Shown: positions 8,880-20,457 of the stretch, one piece after another
How positions within the stretch are numbered: the first letter of the stretch is position 1
Layout of the letters: each line of letters begins with the position of its first letter
Source: Phycisphaerae bacterium
Lineage (GTDB): Bacteria; Planctomycetota; Phycisphaerae; Tepidisphaerales; Tepidisphaeraceae
Direction: 5' to 3'
Assembly (NCBI GenBank): GCA_030448225.1
Contig: JAUJNJ010000054.1
Coordinates: forward strand, 1-50,189
Length of the DNA stretch: 50,189 nucleotides
The notes under the pieces: model-generated
Database searches by the model: none
What the model was told of the DNA's origin: nothing
The model's input: only the letters and a program-made list of their open reading frames with translations
Position numbers and translations under genes: made by a program

Positions 8880-10814
8880 ATGAACCTGACCCGCCGCCTG
8901 CTGCTCAAACTCGCCGCGATCTGCTGCTGGCCGGGCTCGTCGACCGTCGTCGCGGCCGGCGGGGCCGACGCCGCAGCGGCGCGGCCGTTCGGAGGAGGGT
9001 TCCCGAACCTCGACTCGCTCGCCGGCGGCGAGTGGTGGAAGGCGCCGGCGCGGCGCGGCCCCAACCCGCCGCCGACGATGGACGTGCCGCGCGACGCGGT
9101 CGTCGCGTTCGCGCTCTACACGCAAGACCGCGGCGTGCTCAAGCTGACCGCGCAGCTCTACCCGCTCAAGCCCGGCGAGGCGCGCGAGGCGAGGCTCGAG
9201 TTCCGCCGCGACGGGCGTTGGGCCGAAGCCGCGCGTGTGCCGATCGTCTTCCCCGGCTGGAGCGCGCATTTCCGCGTCGAGAACTGGGACGCGTCGCAGG
9301 ACGTGCCGTACCGCGTGCGCCACGGCGAGGCGGCGACGTTCGAGGGGACGATCCGCCGCGACCCGCGCGACAAGGACGTGATCACCGTCGCGAACATGTC
9401 GTGCAACTCCAGCCGCACGACCGGCCTGCGGCCGGAGATCATCGAGAACCTCAAGGCGCAGGACCCGGACCTGCTGTTCTTCGCCGGCGACCAGACCTAC
9501 CGCCACACCGAGCACACCGCCGGCTGGATCGAGTTCGGCCTGCAGTTCCGCGACCTGATCCGCGACCGGCCGACGATCACGATCCCCGACGACCACGACG
9601 TCGGGCACCCCAACCTCTGGGGCGAGGGCGGCAAGCGCTCGGTCCGCAACGACAACGCCGACGGCGGCTACTTCTACCCGGTCGAGTACGTGAACATGGT
9701 GCAGCGGCAGCAGGCGTGGCACCTGCCCGACCCCCCCGACCCCGCGCCCGTGCAGCGCGGCATCAGCGTCTACTTCACGCGCCTCCGCGTCGGCGGCGTC
9801 GACTTCGCCATCCTCGAGGACCGCAAGTTCAAGTCCGGCCCCGCCGGCAAGATCCCGCAGATGGGGCCGCGCCCCGACCACATCAACGACGCCTCGTACG
9901 ACCCGAGGTCGATCGACCTGCCCGGCCTGGAACTGCTGGGCGACCGGCAACTGCGCTTCCTGCACGACTGGGGGCAGGACTGGTCCGGCGCGGAGATGAA
10001 GGCGGTGCTGTCGCAGACGGCGTTCTGCGGCGCGGTCCACATGCACGGCAACCGCAACGCCCGCCTGCTGGCCGACCTCGACTGCAACGGCTGGCCCCAG
10101 GCCGGCCGCGACCGCGCGCTCGAGGAGATCCGCCGCGCGTGGGCCGTCCACCTCTGCGGCGACCAGCACCTGGCGGTCGTCGTGAAGCACGGCATCGGCG
10201 ACTGGGGCGACGGCCCGTACGGCTTCACCAGCCCCGCGCTCGTGAACACGGTCTACGGGCGCTGGTGGCACCCGCCCGACGAGCAGGCCGGGCCCAACCC
10301 CGTGCCCGGCAGCCCGTTGCCGTGGACCGGCGACTACCGCGATGGGCTGGGCAACCGGATCTCGATGCTCGCCTACGCCAACCCGCCCGACATCCGCGAC
10401 GAGCGCCGACGCGGCGACGGCTACGGGCTGGCGCGGTTCGACAAGAAGACCCGGCGCATCACCTTCGAATGCTGGCCGCGCTTCGCCGACGCGACGGGCG
10501 GCGGGGACAAAGCCCAGTTCCCCGGCTGGCCCGTCACCGTCTCGATGGCCGACAACGACGGCCGCAAGCCCGTCGGCTGGCTCCCGGAACTCGCCTTCGA
10601 GGGCGCGGCCGACGCGGTCGTTCAGGTGATCGAGGAGGCGACGAACACGATCGTCTACACCGTCCGCGCCAAGGGTCAGCGGTTCCGGCCGCGCGTGTAC
10701 GCGCCGGGCAGGTACACGGTGAAGGTCGGCCGCGACCGCCCCGACGGCCCGTCGCTCGCCGGCCTCGATGCCGGCCCCGAAGCGTCGGACGAGACGCGGC
10801 GCCTGAAACTTTGA
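8880..10814 (+). CDS. PhoD-like exported metallophosphatase
   Basis: This 644-residue protein starts MNLTRRLLLKLAAICCWPG, a twin-arginine-type signal (TRRLLLK) as is usual for PhoD enzymes. The catalytic metallophosphatase core shows NMSCNSS, DLLFFAGDQTY (metal-binding Asp), TITIPDDHDVGHPN and, near the end of the core, HLCGDQHLAVVVKHG. An N-terminal beta-rich region (about 60-160) precedes it. Family members cleave phosphodiesters or monoesters outside the cytoplasm; the substrate here cannot be told. AAGGAG at 8871 is close to the ATG and decides the start over an in-frame upstream ATG at 8748. The frame is intact. Confidence 0.85.
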   Translation: MNLTRRLLLKLAAICCWPGSSTVVAAGGADAAAARPFGGGFPNLDSLAGGEWWKAPARRGPNPPPTMDVPRDAVVAFALYTQDRGVLKLTAQLYPLKPGEAREARLEFRRDGRWAEAARVPIVFPGWSAHFRVENWDASQDVPYRVRHGEAATFEGTIRRDPRDKDVITVANMSCNSSRTTGLRPEIIENLKAQDPDLLFFAGDQTYRHTEHTAGWIEFGLQFRDLIRDRPTITIPDDHDVGHPNLWGEGGKRSVRNDNADGGYFYPVEYVNMVQRQQAWHLPDPPDPAPVQRGISVYFTRLRVGGVDFAILEDRKFKSGPAGKIPQMGPRPDHINDASYDPRSIDLPGLELLGDRQLRFLHDWGQDWSGAEMKAVLSQTAFCGAVHMHGNRNARLLADLDCNGWPQAGRDRALEEIRRAWAVHLCGDQHLAVVVKHGIGDWGDGPYGFTSPALVNTVYGRWWHPPDEQAGPNPVPGSPLPWTGDYRDGLGNRISMLAYANPPDIRDERRRGDGYGLARFDKKTRRITFECWPRFADATGGGDKAQFPGWPVTVSMADNDGRKPVGWLPELAFEGAADAVVQVIEEATNTIVYTVRAKGQRFRPRVYAPGRYTVKVGRDRPDGPSLAGLDAGPEASDETRRLKL

Positions 10815-11118
10815 CCTCCGCCGAAACGCCCGCGTGTCGCCCGTCTCCGGCGCGAGCGGCTGTCTCTGACACGGCGCTACACCCGTGCGCACCTCTTGTG
10901 ACGCCCGAGGTCAACCGTTCCCGCGGCCCGCGCCACGCCGACGACTGGACGCGTGAGCCGCTGAGTCTCGGGGGATCTGCCCTCGCGCCTCGCCGCTAAA
11001 CCCGAGGTACGCCGAAGGGCGCGCGCCGCCGACCGGCCGGCGGCGTGTCGCGCCCAGGAGGGCGTCAGGACCGCCGCCGCGGGCGGGTTCGCCGCGGGCG
11101 GGCGACTCCACCCCGGCC
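10815..11118. other. Convergent intergenic stretch with a strong GC hairpin
   Basis: No gene is visible. Near 11019-11055, GCGCGCGCCGCCGACCGG is followed by an imperfect inverse copy (CCGGCGGCGTGTCGCGC), which could fold stably at the tail-to-tail junction and limit read-through from both sides. No T-run follows. Confidence 0.45.
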
Positions 11119-12779
11119 TCAGGCGCCGAGCTTCGATTCCTCGAGGTCGAGTACCTCCTGCACGCGCCGCATCACCTCGTCGCCGATCACGCCGACGTCG
11201 CGGAGCTCCAGCAGCAGGCGGCGGTCGGCGGCGAGCGCCTCGCGGAGCACCTGCTCGTTGGAGAGGCGGGCGACCGTGACGGGGCTCGCGACGCCGTTGC
11301 CGCCGGGCGCGTAGTCGTCGCCGGCGGCGGCCGCCGCGTCGATGAGGCGGCTGCTGTAGAAGGCGATCCGCTCGTCGTAGGTCGCGCGGAGGCGGCCGAG
11401 CATCGGGGCCGTCTCGCCGTCGGCGGCGGCGAGCTGGTCGAGCCGCTCGACGGCGGCCAGCGCGCCGAGGTGGCGGGCCGTCACCTCCTCCACCTCCTCG
11501 TCGCGGTCGATCGTCAGCCGCAGCCGGCGGATCAGCGGCGCGAGCGTCAGGCCCTGCCCGACGAGCGTCACGAGGATCACGCCGAACGTGATGAAGATGA
11601 TCAGGTCGCGCTCGGGCATCGCCAGCGGCAGCATGCCGCCGCGGCGAGCGAGACGATGCCGCGCATCCCCGTCCAGGCGACGACGAACACCTGCCCGGCC
11701 GGCGCACCGGGTCGCGGCGGCGGACCCGCCGGAAGAGCAGACGGGGAGGTACGTCGCCGGGAAGACCCACAGCAGCTGCACGACGACGCAAACGAGGCTG
11801 ATGGCGGCGGCGTAGCCGATCAGCCGGCCCACCGCGACTTCGGCCGACAGCACGCGCACGACGACCGGCAGTTGCAGGCCGATCAGGATGAACACCAGCC
11901 CGTTGAGCAGGAAGACAAGCGTCTCCCACACCGCGTAGGCGCGCAGGCGCATGCGCGGCGTCGAGATCTGCGGCATCCGCCGGCTGACGTAGACGCCGGC
12001 CGTCACCACCGCCAGCACGCTGGAGAGGTGCAGCCACTCGGCCGGCAGGTACGCGATGAACGGCGTCAGCAGCGAGACGACCGTCTCGACGCCGCGGTCG
12101 TGGATGCGCGGCCGGACCCACGCCACGAGCAGCCCGGCGGCCCACCTGATCGCGATGCCGCCGAGCGACTTGACGACGAAGTCGGTCCCGGCCTGGGCCA
12201 TGGAAAATCCGCCCGCCGTCACCGCGGCCAAGCGCCAGGCGGTAGGCGACGAGCCGCGGTCGCGTCGTTGACGAGGCTCTCGCCCTCGAGGATCGCGACG
12301 ATCCGCCGGGGGATCCGCAGCCTCTGGGAAACCGACGTCGCGGCGACGGCGTCGGGCGGCGAGACGATCGCCCGAGCACGAACGCGACCGGCCAGCCTGC
12401 TCCGGCATCAGCCACGCGCCGCGATCGCCACCGCGCAGGTCGTGAACAGCACGAGCCCGACGGCCAGCAGCGTGATCGGGCGGATGTTCTCCTTGAAGTC
12501 GCGCCAGGTCGTCTGGATCCCGGCGAAGTAGAGCAGCGGCGGGAGGAACAGCAGGAAGACCAGGTCCGGCCGCAGGACGACGGCGGCAGGCCCGGCACGA
12601 AAGGCTGAGCCCGGAGCCCGCCGATCACGAGGAAGATCGGGTACGCCACGCCCACCCGCGTCGCCAGCCACGCCAGCGGCGACGGCGAGCAACAGCCCGA
12701 TGATGATCTCGACTTCGTGTCCCAACGCTTGAACCGTCCCCAGAAAGATGAACAGATCCCCGTGCAGACCCAGCCGCAC
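11119..12779 (-). CDS. CPA1-type Na+/H+ antiporter, frame-broken
   Basis: The reconstructed protein is about 550 residues with about 12 helices and a cytoplasmic tail. In order: HEVEIIIGLLLAVAA; PDLVFLLFLPPLLYFAGIQT and RDFKENIRPITLLAVGLVLF, the characteristic early region of bacterial CPA1 antiporters; then after breaks AGGFSMAQAGTDFVVKSLGG; VETVVSLLTPFIAYLPAEWL; YAVWETLVFLLNGLVFILIG; then PLAMPERDLIIFITFGVILV and an acidic soluble tail. Breaks lie near 11650, 11740, 12240, 12290, 12410 and 12590-12680. The family exchanges Na+ (or K+) for H+. The start is uncertain: I place a GTG at 12779, but an ATG at 12796 needs a frame repair. Confidence 0.8.
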
Positions 12780-12796
12780 TGCGATAGAGAGACCAC

Positions 12797-12918
12797 CTTT
12801 AGCCGGCTCGCTTGGTGAGCCGCGTCGAGCGGTGCAGCTCTCGCCTCGCCGCCGGTGGTTCAATCGCGGCAGCGCCTTCTCGTCGCTTAACACGGCGGGC
12901 AAGCCCGCCGGCTAAATG
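12797..12918. repeat. Element with inverted arms TTTAGCCGGC...GCCGGCTAAA (copy A)
   Basis: The left arm at 12797-12822 (CTTTAGCCGGCTCGCTTG) and the right arm at 12893-12918 (GCAAGCCCGCCGGCTAAATG) are inverted copies around about 70 unrelated bases. The right arm contains its own palindrome GGCGGGCAAGCCCGCC. The same arms flank 27454-27703. No coding is seen inside. Confidence 0.75.
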
Positions 12919-12949
12919 AATTACGCGCGCAGGCCGCGATCCGAGGCGC

Positions 12950-13252
12950 TTCGCCAAGAGCGAAAGGACCGCGGAGACGCGGATGACGAGGAGAAGACGA
13001 GTCCACTTGGAATCACCTTCGCGTTCTCGTGTCCCACCATCTCCGGCTCGCCGCTTCGGCGTCGTTCCCGGCGGGGCGGACTTGTACCAAAACGAAAAGG
13101 CCGACGCATCGCCGGCCTTCTCGTCGATCCTATGAGGATGCGTCTGCTTTCAGTGCGGCGGACGCGATCGTTCGCTGGTATCCCACCCAGCCGTCGCCGA
13201 ACGCGGCTCGCGGGCGAGCCGGCTTAACGAGGACGGGGAGGACGCCGCCGAA
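12950..13252. repeat. CGGAG-family remnant and hairpin; no gene
   Basis: GGACCGCGGAGACGCGGAT at about 12966 matches the CGGAG repeat arm seen at 28387 and 46323. Its inverse partner (about 13017-13050) is badly decayed. AAAAGGCCGACG and CGCCGGCCTTCTCG at about 13096-13124 form a possible terminator-like hairpin. A further TTAGCCGGC-type fragment lies near 13207-13226. No gene is supported. Confidence 0.5.
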
Positions 13253-13464
13253 CTAATGCACCTGCATCGCGGGCTCGAACCCGTCGCAGCCGCTGATGGG
13301 GGTGACGCGGAGGTTCAGGGCGGCGTGCTTCGGGTGGCCGCACTCGTCGACGAGGTCCTCGGGGCCTGCTGCTTCGTGCGGATCTGGATCAGGTCCGACG
13401 ACTGCTGGTGATGCTCGCCGAAGTGGGTGCACAGCCCGCATTGACCGGTGTGTACTGCCTGCAT
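13253..13464 (-). CDS. Small conserved Cys-rich protein (about 70 residues), one frameshift
   Basis: It starts MQAVHTGQCGLCTHFGEHH with a good AAGGAG six bases before the ATG at 13464. After one lost C near 13363 (GCC CCC GAG read as GCC CCG AG) it continues EDLVDECGHPKHAALNLRVT and ends PISGCDGFEPAMQVH. The Cys at CGLC, ECGH and GCDG, with several His, suggest a small metal site. I associate this short protein with Planctomycetes but know no function. It stands alone. Confidence 0.65.
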
Positions 13465-13480
13465 AACGTACTCCTTTTCG

Positions 13481-14562
13481 TTATGGCCGGCCACTCGTCG
13501 ACCGGCGTCGTCTCGTTCTTTTCCTTTCGATCGTTCGACCTCTGCTCTTATCGTGCAATATGCAGGCCGAACGTGCGCGGCGAATGGAAAAACGCGCCCG
13601 GGACGCAAAGTGAGACGGAGTATCGATCTGCGGCAGCGGCTCCATCCGCGCGCGACGAGGATGCGGTACCGACATCTTCCGCGATAAATCGACGTTATCC
13701 GCCCGCGCGACCTCGGCGATGCGGTCAGCTTGTTGGTGCCGACGATCAGGATGATGCCCGCCGGGTGCTTCAGCAGCCACGCGAGCGTGCGATACGCGTC
13801 ACGTCGTATTGCGCGCAGTCTCATCGAGCAGCCGTTGCAGCGCGGCCAAACCGTCGCGGCGGTGCGGTAAGATCGACGCTGGCGCTTGGTCCCGAACAGG
13901 CCGCCGCCGAGCGGGCTCCAGGCGAGCGGCGTCATCGACTCGGCGAGGCACTGGTCGAGCGTGCCGTCGTAGAACGGTTCGAGGCGGGCGAGGTGGATCT
14001 CCACCTGGTGCACGATCAGCGGCATCGGGCAGTGGCAGCAGGGCCGCGAGCGTCGACGGCTGGAAGTTGCTGCCGAACGTGCGGACCTTGCCCTGCGACT
14101 TCAGCCGATCGAACGCCGCCGCCACCTCGTGCGGGTTCATGAGCAGGTCGGGACGGTGGAGTTGGTAGAGGTCGATCGTCTCGACGCCGAGGCCGTCAGC
14201 GACGCCTCGCACGAGCGGACGATGTGCTCGGCGGAGAAGTCGTAGCGCCACGCGGCGAGTTGGGGTCGGGCTCGCCCTTGAAGCGGATGCCGCACTTCGT
14301 GGCGATGAGGATGCGGTCGCGCATGCCGCTCACCTCGCGCAGCGCTGCCCAAAGACCGACTCGCACACGCCGCGGCAGTAGATGTCGGCGTGGTCGAACA
14401 GCGTGTACCCCGCCTCGTACGCCGCGATGACCGCCCGCCGCCCCTCGGCCTCGCCTTGCGGCGCTGACCCTCGGCCGGGTCCCACGTCGACACGAGCCGC
14501 CAGCATCCGTACGCGAGGCGGGTCGAGACGAGTTCGCTGCGGCCGATCGGCTGGGTCTTCAT
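13481..14562 (-). CDS. Aldo/keto reductase, frame-broken
   Basis: An NADPH-dependent carbonyl reductase TIM barrel. The start MKTQPIGRSELVSTRLAYGC is at 14562. Then come YEAGYTLFDHADIYCRGVCE (catalytic Asp and Tyr of the family), ATKCGIRF (the family Lys region), ETIDLYQLHRPDLLMNP with the active-site His, KVRTFG-SNFQPSTLAALL, VHQVEIHLARLEPFYDGTLD, and WLLKHPAGIILIVGTNKLT (NADP-binding end). Breaks lie near 14475, 14345, 14255, 14190, 14080, 14030, 13870, 13810 and 13715. The conserved part ends near 13630; the stop at 13481 is only the next one in the last frame, so the 3' end is uncertain. Closest in type to the YdhF-like oxidoreductases. Confidence 0.75.
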
Positions 14563-14667
14563 GCGGCAAGTCCTCCACGAGTCTAGAGCGACAGTCTTCG
14601 TCGCGGCGGGCTGATGTCAACCGCTACGCTACCGTGACTTGCCGGGTAGCGTCTTCGAACGCGTGGG

Positions 14668-14685
14668 AACTTGTTCCCACGGTTC
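14668..14685. repeat. Palindrome GTGGGAAC-GTTCCCAC
   Basis: GTGGGAAC, two bases, then GTTCCCAC: a perfect short inverted repeat in the space between the minus-strand PAC2-type gene and the start of the aldo/keto reductase. It could be an operator or part of a terminator. Confidence 0.45.
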
Positions 14686-14753
14686 CCCACTGGACACGCG
14701 TCGTCGCACCGCGTTTTGCGTTCTTGTACGCGATCTGGCTTGAGGCGAATCGC

Positions 14754-15642
14754 TCAGGGAATGAAGATGGTGGACCGCGCGGCGGGGGCTCGTGCGGCGA
14801 CTCCGCCGCACCCGAAGGCCGCTAATCGTCCCTCGCCGAAGGTGATCAGCTCGTTGTCGTATTGCTCCTCGAGCTTGCCGTCTTGGCCAGGTCGTCGTCC
14901 TTCTCCACGGCCTCGGTCACCTCCACCTCCCACGCGTCGCTCGCCTCGCGGAGCTGGCGAGGTCGACCGAGAGGTTTGAGGATGCGGGCGAGGCGGCGGG
15001 TGACGGCCTCGATGCTGAGCGGGTTGAGGCCCTGGAAGCCAGCCGGGGATCTCGGCGGCGATGCTGAGCATCTCCACGCCGCGGGTCTGCGCGAGAGGAA
15101 GTACGTGGCGAAGCTGGCCGGGCCCTCGTAGTCGCTGGGGCGCAGGCCGTGCTCCCGGAGCAGCGGCAGCAGGCGGCGCAGCAGACCGAGCCGAACATCC
15201 GCGGCTCGCGCCGTGCGGCACGGTGCCGCCGAAGCTGCCCATGAAGATGATGCGTGATGACGCCGAGGCGCTCGACGACGTCGAAGATGCAGTCGGAAAA
15301 CGCCGGCCAGTTCAGGTTCGGCTCCTTGCCGACGAAGAACGCCATGTTCGCCGCGACGTCGGCGCGGAACTCGTTGTTGGGCATCTCGAACGAGGTGACG
15401 AGGCCGTCCTCGTAGGTCACGTGCGGGCGGAACAGCGCGCTGATCTCCATCGAGCCGGGAAGTTGTCGATGTAGAACCCGGCCGGCTCGACGCGGGCGAC
15501 GTCGACGAGGTGCACCCTCCATGATCTGCTTCACGGTGCCGGTGGAGACCTCGCCGCCGTCCATCCACCCGGTGAGGGCGAGCAGGAGCGTGGCGTCGGC
15601 CAGGCGGGGCGCGTCGAGGATCGTCAACGGGTGCTGCGGCAT
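14754..15642 (-). CDS. PAC2 family protein, frame-broken
   Basis: The protein of about 295 residues starts MPQHPLTILDAPRLADATLL and LALTGWMDGGEVSTGTVKQI. After a break near 15520 it reads GFYIDNFPGSMEISALFRP, TYEDGLVTSFEMPNNEFRAD, FFVGKEPNLNWPAFSDCIFD and VVERLGVI. After further breaks near 15240-15190 and 15100 it reads LREHGLRPSDYEGPASFATY, SIEAVTRRLARILKP and a charged end with LEEQYDNELITFG. These match the PAC2 (proteasome assembly chaperone-like) domain found in bacteria and archaea, where the role is not well established. About four single-base breaks. Confidence 0.75.
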
Positions 15643-16046
15643 GGGCGGCAAATTATAGCGCGCGACGCGGCCTGGCCCTGTTGTCGCCGCGGCTCGCGGC
15701 ACCGGGGACGGGCTCGGATTCGTGCGGGAATTGTGAAGCACCGGGAACGCGCCGGCGGACGCCGCGGCCGACGTGCGGCGACCGGTCGCCTGCCGTCAGT
15801 CTGGGACGGTCGTTCTGGTTGTGAGGCTCGCGGTCAGGCGCAGGCCGCGGGCGCACGAGCCCGTAGGCAGCTGCTCCACGGTTCGCCGTCAAGGTGTCAC
15901 CACATCAGATCGCGCGCGTCGCACACGACTGAAACGCCCCGGTCACACGGACCGCTCCGGCGCGTGCTGCGGGGCGGGCGGCGGGCGAACTGCTCGGCGG
16001 CCGCTTTGGGCGCCGCAGATCGGCGTCGATCGATAGATTCGTCTCC
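15643..16046. other. Divergent intergenic stretch, nothing recognised
   Basis: About 400 GC-rich bases between the starts of the PAC2-type and DUF72-type genes. I see no repeat, RNA gene or coding frame I can support. Promoters for both genes should lie here, but no clear -35/-10 pair stands out. Confidence 0.4.
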
Positions 16047-17066
16047 GTGGCAACGAAGAAGCAGACGACGACGACGACGACCGCGCCCGGTGACGCCGGC
16101 ACCACCGGCGCCGATCAGTGGGGACGACGCGAAGCAGACAACGACGACGACGGCGCGGTGACGCCGGCACCACCGGCGCTATCAGTGCGGACGACGCGAA
16201 GCGGCGTGGCGCGTCCGCGCGAGGCGGCGTCGGGCGAAGCAGCGGGCCGAGAACGTCAACGCGCGCTGCACGCCGCCCGCCTCGCGTACGAGGCCGAACG
16301 TCCCGCCGCCGCCGCCGACGGCGACGCGCGGCCGGCGGTCGCGGGCGTCGAGGACCGCACGTCGGCTGCTCCGGGTGGTTCTACTGGCACTGGCGCGCGA
16401 CGACTTTTACGCCGGCCTGCCGCGCGACGCGTGGTTCGAGCACTACGCGAGCCGGTTCCGCACCGTCGAGCTCAACGCGCCCGTTCTACGCCTGGCCGAC
16501 GGTCGCGACGGTCCGGACGTGGGTGAGCAGGCCGGCCGCCGGCGGTTCACGTACGCGGTGAAGGTCAGCGAGTTGATCACGCACGGGAAGCAGTTCGTCG
16601 GCACCAAGACGCTCGTCAAAGACTTCGGCCACATCGCCGACCTGCTCGGCCCGCGGTTCGGGTGCTTCCTATTCCAGTTCCGCCGAGCTTCCACTACACG
16701 CGGCGAACCTGAAGCGGATCGTCGCCCAGCTCGAGCCGTCCCGGACGAACGTCGTCGAGTTCCGCCACCGAACCGTGGTGGAATGACCGCGTCTACGACG
16801 CGTTCCGCGACGCCGGCATCACCTTCTGCTCGTGCAGCGGCCCGCGCCCTCCGGACGAACTGGTGAAGACGAGCGACGACCTCTACGTACGGTTCCACGG
16901 CACGACGAAGTGGTACCGCCGACGACTACACGGAAGAACTGGCCGTGTGGGTCGCGCGCATCCGACAGCGGCGCGCCGGCGGCGTGTGGGCGTACTTCAA
17001 CAACGACCGCGAAGGGTACGCGATCAAGAACGCCGGGAGTTCGTCCGGCAGTTGAAGGCGGTTTGA
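16047..17066 (+). CDS. DUF72 (YecE-like) protein with a Thr/Pro/Ala repeat extension, frame-broken
   Basis: The core is a DUF72 TIM barrel: THVGCSGWFYWHWR near 16360, DAWFEHYASRFRTVELNAPF, FTYAVKVSELITHGKQ, LGPRFGCFLFQF, NVVEFRH, GITFCSCSGP, DDLYVRFHGTTKWY and the end AYFNNDREGYAIKNA. The family's function is not settled. Before the core is an extension of about 100 residues starting at a GTG at 16047 (ATKKQTTTTTT). It is built from two direct DNA repeats of about 70 bases (16062-16203), each encoding a Thr run, TPAPPAP and DDAK in the repaired frame. At least six one-base breaks. The start codon is uncertain. Confidence 0.7.
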
Positions 17067-17157
17067 GGGTGAGGCGGCCGCTCGTCCCGCGGATCGCCGC
17101 CGGCGAGGCACGCAGCATCGAGTCGCCGCCGGGACGGGATCGTCCCTCAGCGGTAGG

Positions 17158-17616
17158 ATGACCGGCGTGGTCACCCTGGCCTCCATGGACCACGCGAGGG
17201 GCTGGACGGCGGCGAAGAACGACCGAGGTTCACCTGCCGCGGATTCGCTTCCGACGGGTACGAACAGGTCCTCCTGAACACCAAGTAGACGAGTTCTGGG
17301 ACGCGGCTCGTAGTTCCCCGCGGCTTCGAGCACTGGTACCGCGACAACACCGTCGACGACTTCATCACCTCCAAAACCCGCGACGGCCACCGGTTGACCG
17401 CCTTCCAGACCGAGCTGGCGGGGCGGGCGGCCGAGAAGGCGAGCGGCGTCTTCTGGGATCGATTCAGGCTACTACGCCGCCGCTCCACGGCTTCGTGCCG
17501 TGACGGCGGAGACGGCGCGCAGCTTGTTGTCGAAGCCGGGGGGCGGCGTGGACAGGTTGACCACGGCGCTCGGCTACCTCAAGGTCGGCGATGAACTTGG
17601 CGAGATGATGCGATAG
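17158..17616 (+). CDS. Unrecognised protein of about 150 residues, frame-broken
   Basis: Coding-like patches line up on the plus strand: [20 protein letters not shown] at 17158; [19 protein letters not shown] near 17223, followed by an in-frame [51 protein letters not shown] and SGVFWDRF; then [20 protein letters not shown] and [20 protein letters not shown] to a TAG at 17614. At least four frame changes are needed. I do not recognise the family. It follows the DUF72 gene on the same strand. Confidence 0.4.
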
Positions 17617-18125
17617 GCCGACTGGAACGTCGGTTGCGTGGTGGATGGTCGATGAGCGAACGTGGTCGTCCCGCCCGCGGTCGCCGTTCTGGCGGACATG
17701 AAGGGGCCCACCCGACAAGCCGACCGGGCTTCGCCGCCATCTCGGTGACGAGCGTCGCGGTGGTGCTGCAAGCGGAATGCCCGACGCGCGTCATCGTCTA
17801 CGTCGTTGCAGTGCGGGCGGTGAACGTGCGCGACCGAGTTCGGCGTTCCGCGACTGGCGCGACTACCCGCACGCGCGGGTGGCGGCCCAAACAGTTCATC
17901 TGGTCTGCGCGATCGCGAAGCCGAGTCCCACTTCCAGGCGCGGCGCGCGGCCCTCGACAGCGTGGCCGCGGTGCGCTCGCGGAAAACGGGATCGCCGGTC
18001 CGAGCTACGCGGCGTCTGCGGCAGCGACAAGGTGTAGCAGCCCCGCCTCGGTGGCCACATCACCTGAACAGGATGCGACGCACGCCGCCAAGCGACGGCC
18101 GGCAATCGCAGGAGGCGTTCGCGAT
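17617..18125. other. Stretch without a recognisable gene
   Basis: About 500 bases between the unknown plus-strand gene and the 3' end of minus-strand rpoD. Short plus-strand coding-like patches exist ([20 protein letters not shown] near 17850 and [17 protein letters not shown] near 17925), so a badly frame-broken gene may lie here. No motif is identifiable. Confidence 0.35.
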
Positions 18126-19894
<1,769 letters not shown>

Positions 19895-20108
19895 ACTGTC
19901 ATTCCGACGCTCTCCCGCACGCGGCTTGCGCCTGGCGGGACACGGTGGTGTGGGGTCGGAGCCAAGGAGCTCCGGGGTCGTTCCCGATCCCTGTAACGCG
20001 ATTCCCGGTCACACCCAATGTGAAATTCTATTGTCACTTACCACGGATTTCGAGGTGCGGCACGAAATCCGGCTCTTTCGCCCGCGCCGGCGTTAGATGC
20101 CACGCGGT

Positions 20109-20412
20109 GGGTTCGTTTTACATTTGACGGGCGGCGTCACACCGCCCGATCCGCGCCCGCCCCTGCGCTTCGCGGGTTGGCTTCGTTTGCACTTCGACCG
20201 GCGGCCGTGCCCCACGTCTCGAACGATCTGTGCTCTACACCGGCTCCGCTGGATGGTGCGGGCCGCGGTTGGCTTCGTTTTGCACTTCTCGCCGGAGCGG
20301 GAGCGTTCAATCCATCGCCAAGGCGACCGGTTTGTGTTCGTTCTCCACAATGCCAGCGGGAACGCCCGTCCGGTCACATCGCACGGACCGGTTTGGGTTC
20401 GTTTTGCACTAT
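20109..20412 (-). repeat. Array of five degenerate GTGCAAAACGAAnCCAA repeats between dnaG and rpoD
   Basis: Read on the minus strand, five copies of a core like AGTGCAAAACGAAGCCAA lie at about 20391-20412, 20331-20352, 20269-20290, 20177-20198 and 20109-20127, with start-to-start distances of about 61, 64, 91 and 70 bases. Spacers are unrelated. Translated, the copies give SAKRTQ, CKTKP, CKRSQ and CKTNP, peptide patterns I recall from spurious planctomycete proteins. Repeat copies are too varied for a CRISPR. The remaining 19895-20108 holds no gene, only the rpoD leader. Confidence 0.7.
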
Positions 20413-20457
20413 TGAACGCGACCGGCGGCACAGGGGCAACCGGACGCGGCCATCGGC

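Noticed and set aside
12916..13227. Plus-strand frame of 103 codons (MNYARRPRSEALRQ...)
   Set aside because: It runs through the CGGAG repeat remnant and has no family motif or ribosome binding site.
13262..13290. tRNA T-arm-like GGTTCGAG sequence
   Set aside because: It is the antisense of codons in the small Cys protein (GFEPA) and no acceptor or anticodon stem can be formed.
20018..20042. CRP/FNR-like site (GTGA...TCAC) upstream of rpoD
   Set aside because: The half-sites are separated by ten bases rather than six, so it does not fit the CRP or FNR spacing.
20109..20412. CRISPR array between dnaG and rpoD
   Set aside because: Repeat copies differ at many positions, spacing varies from 61 to 91 bases, and no cas gene is near.
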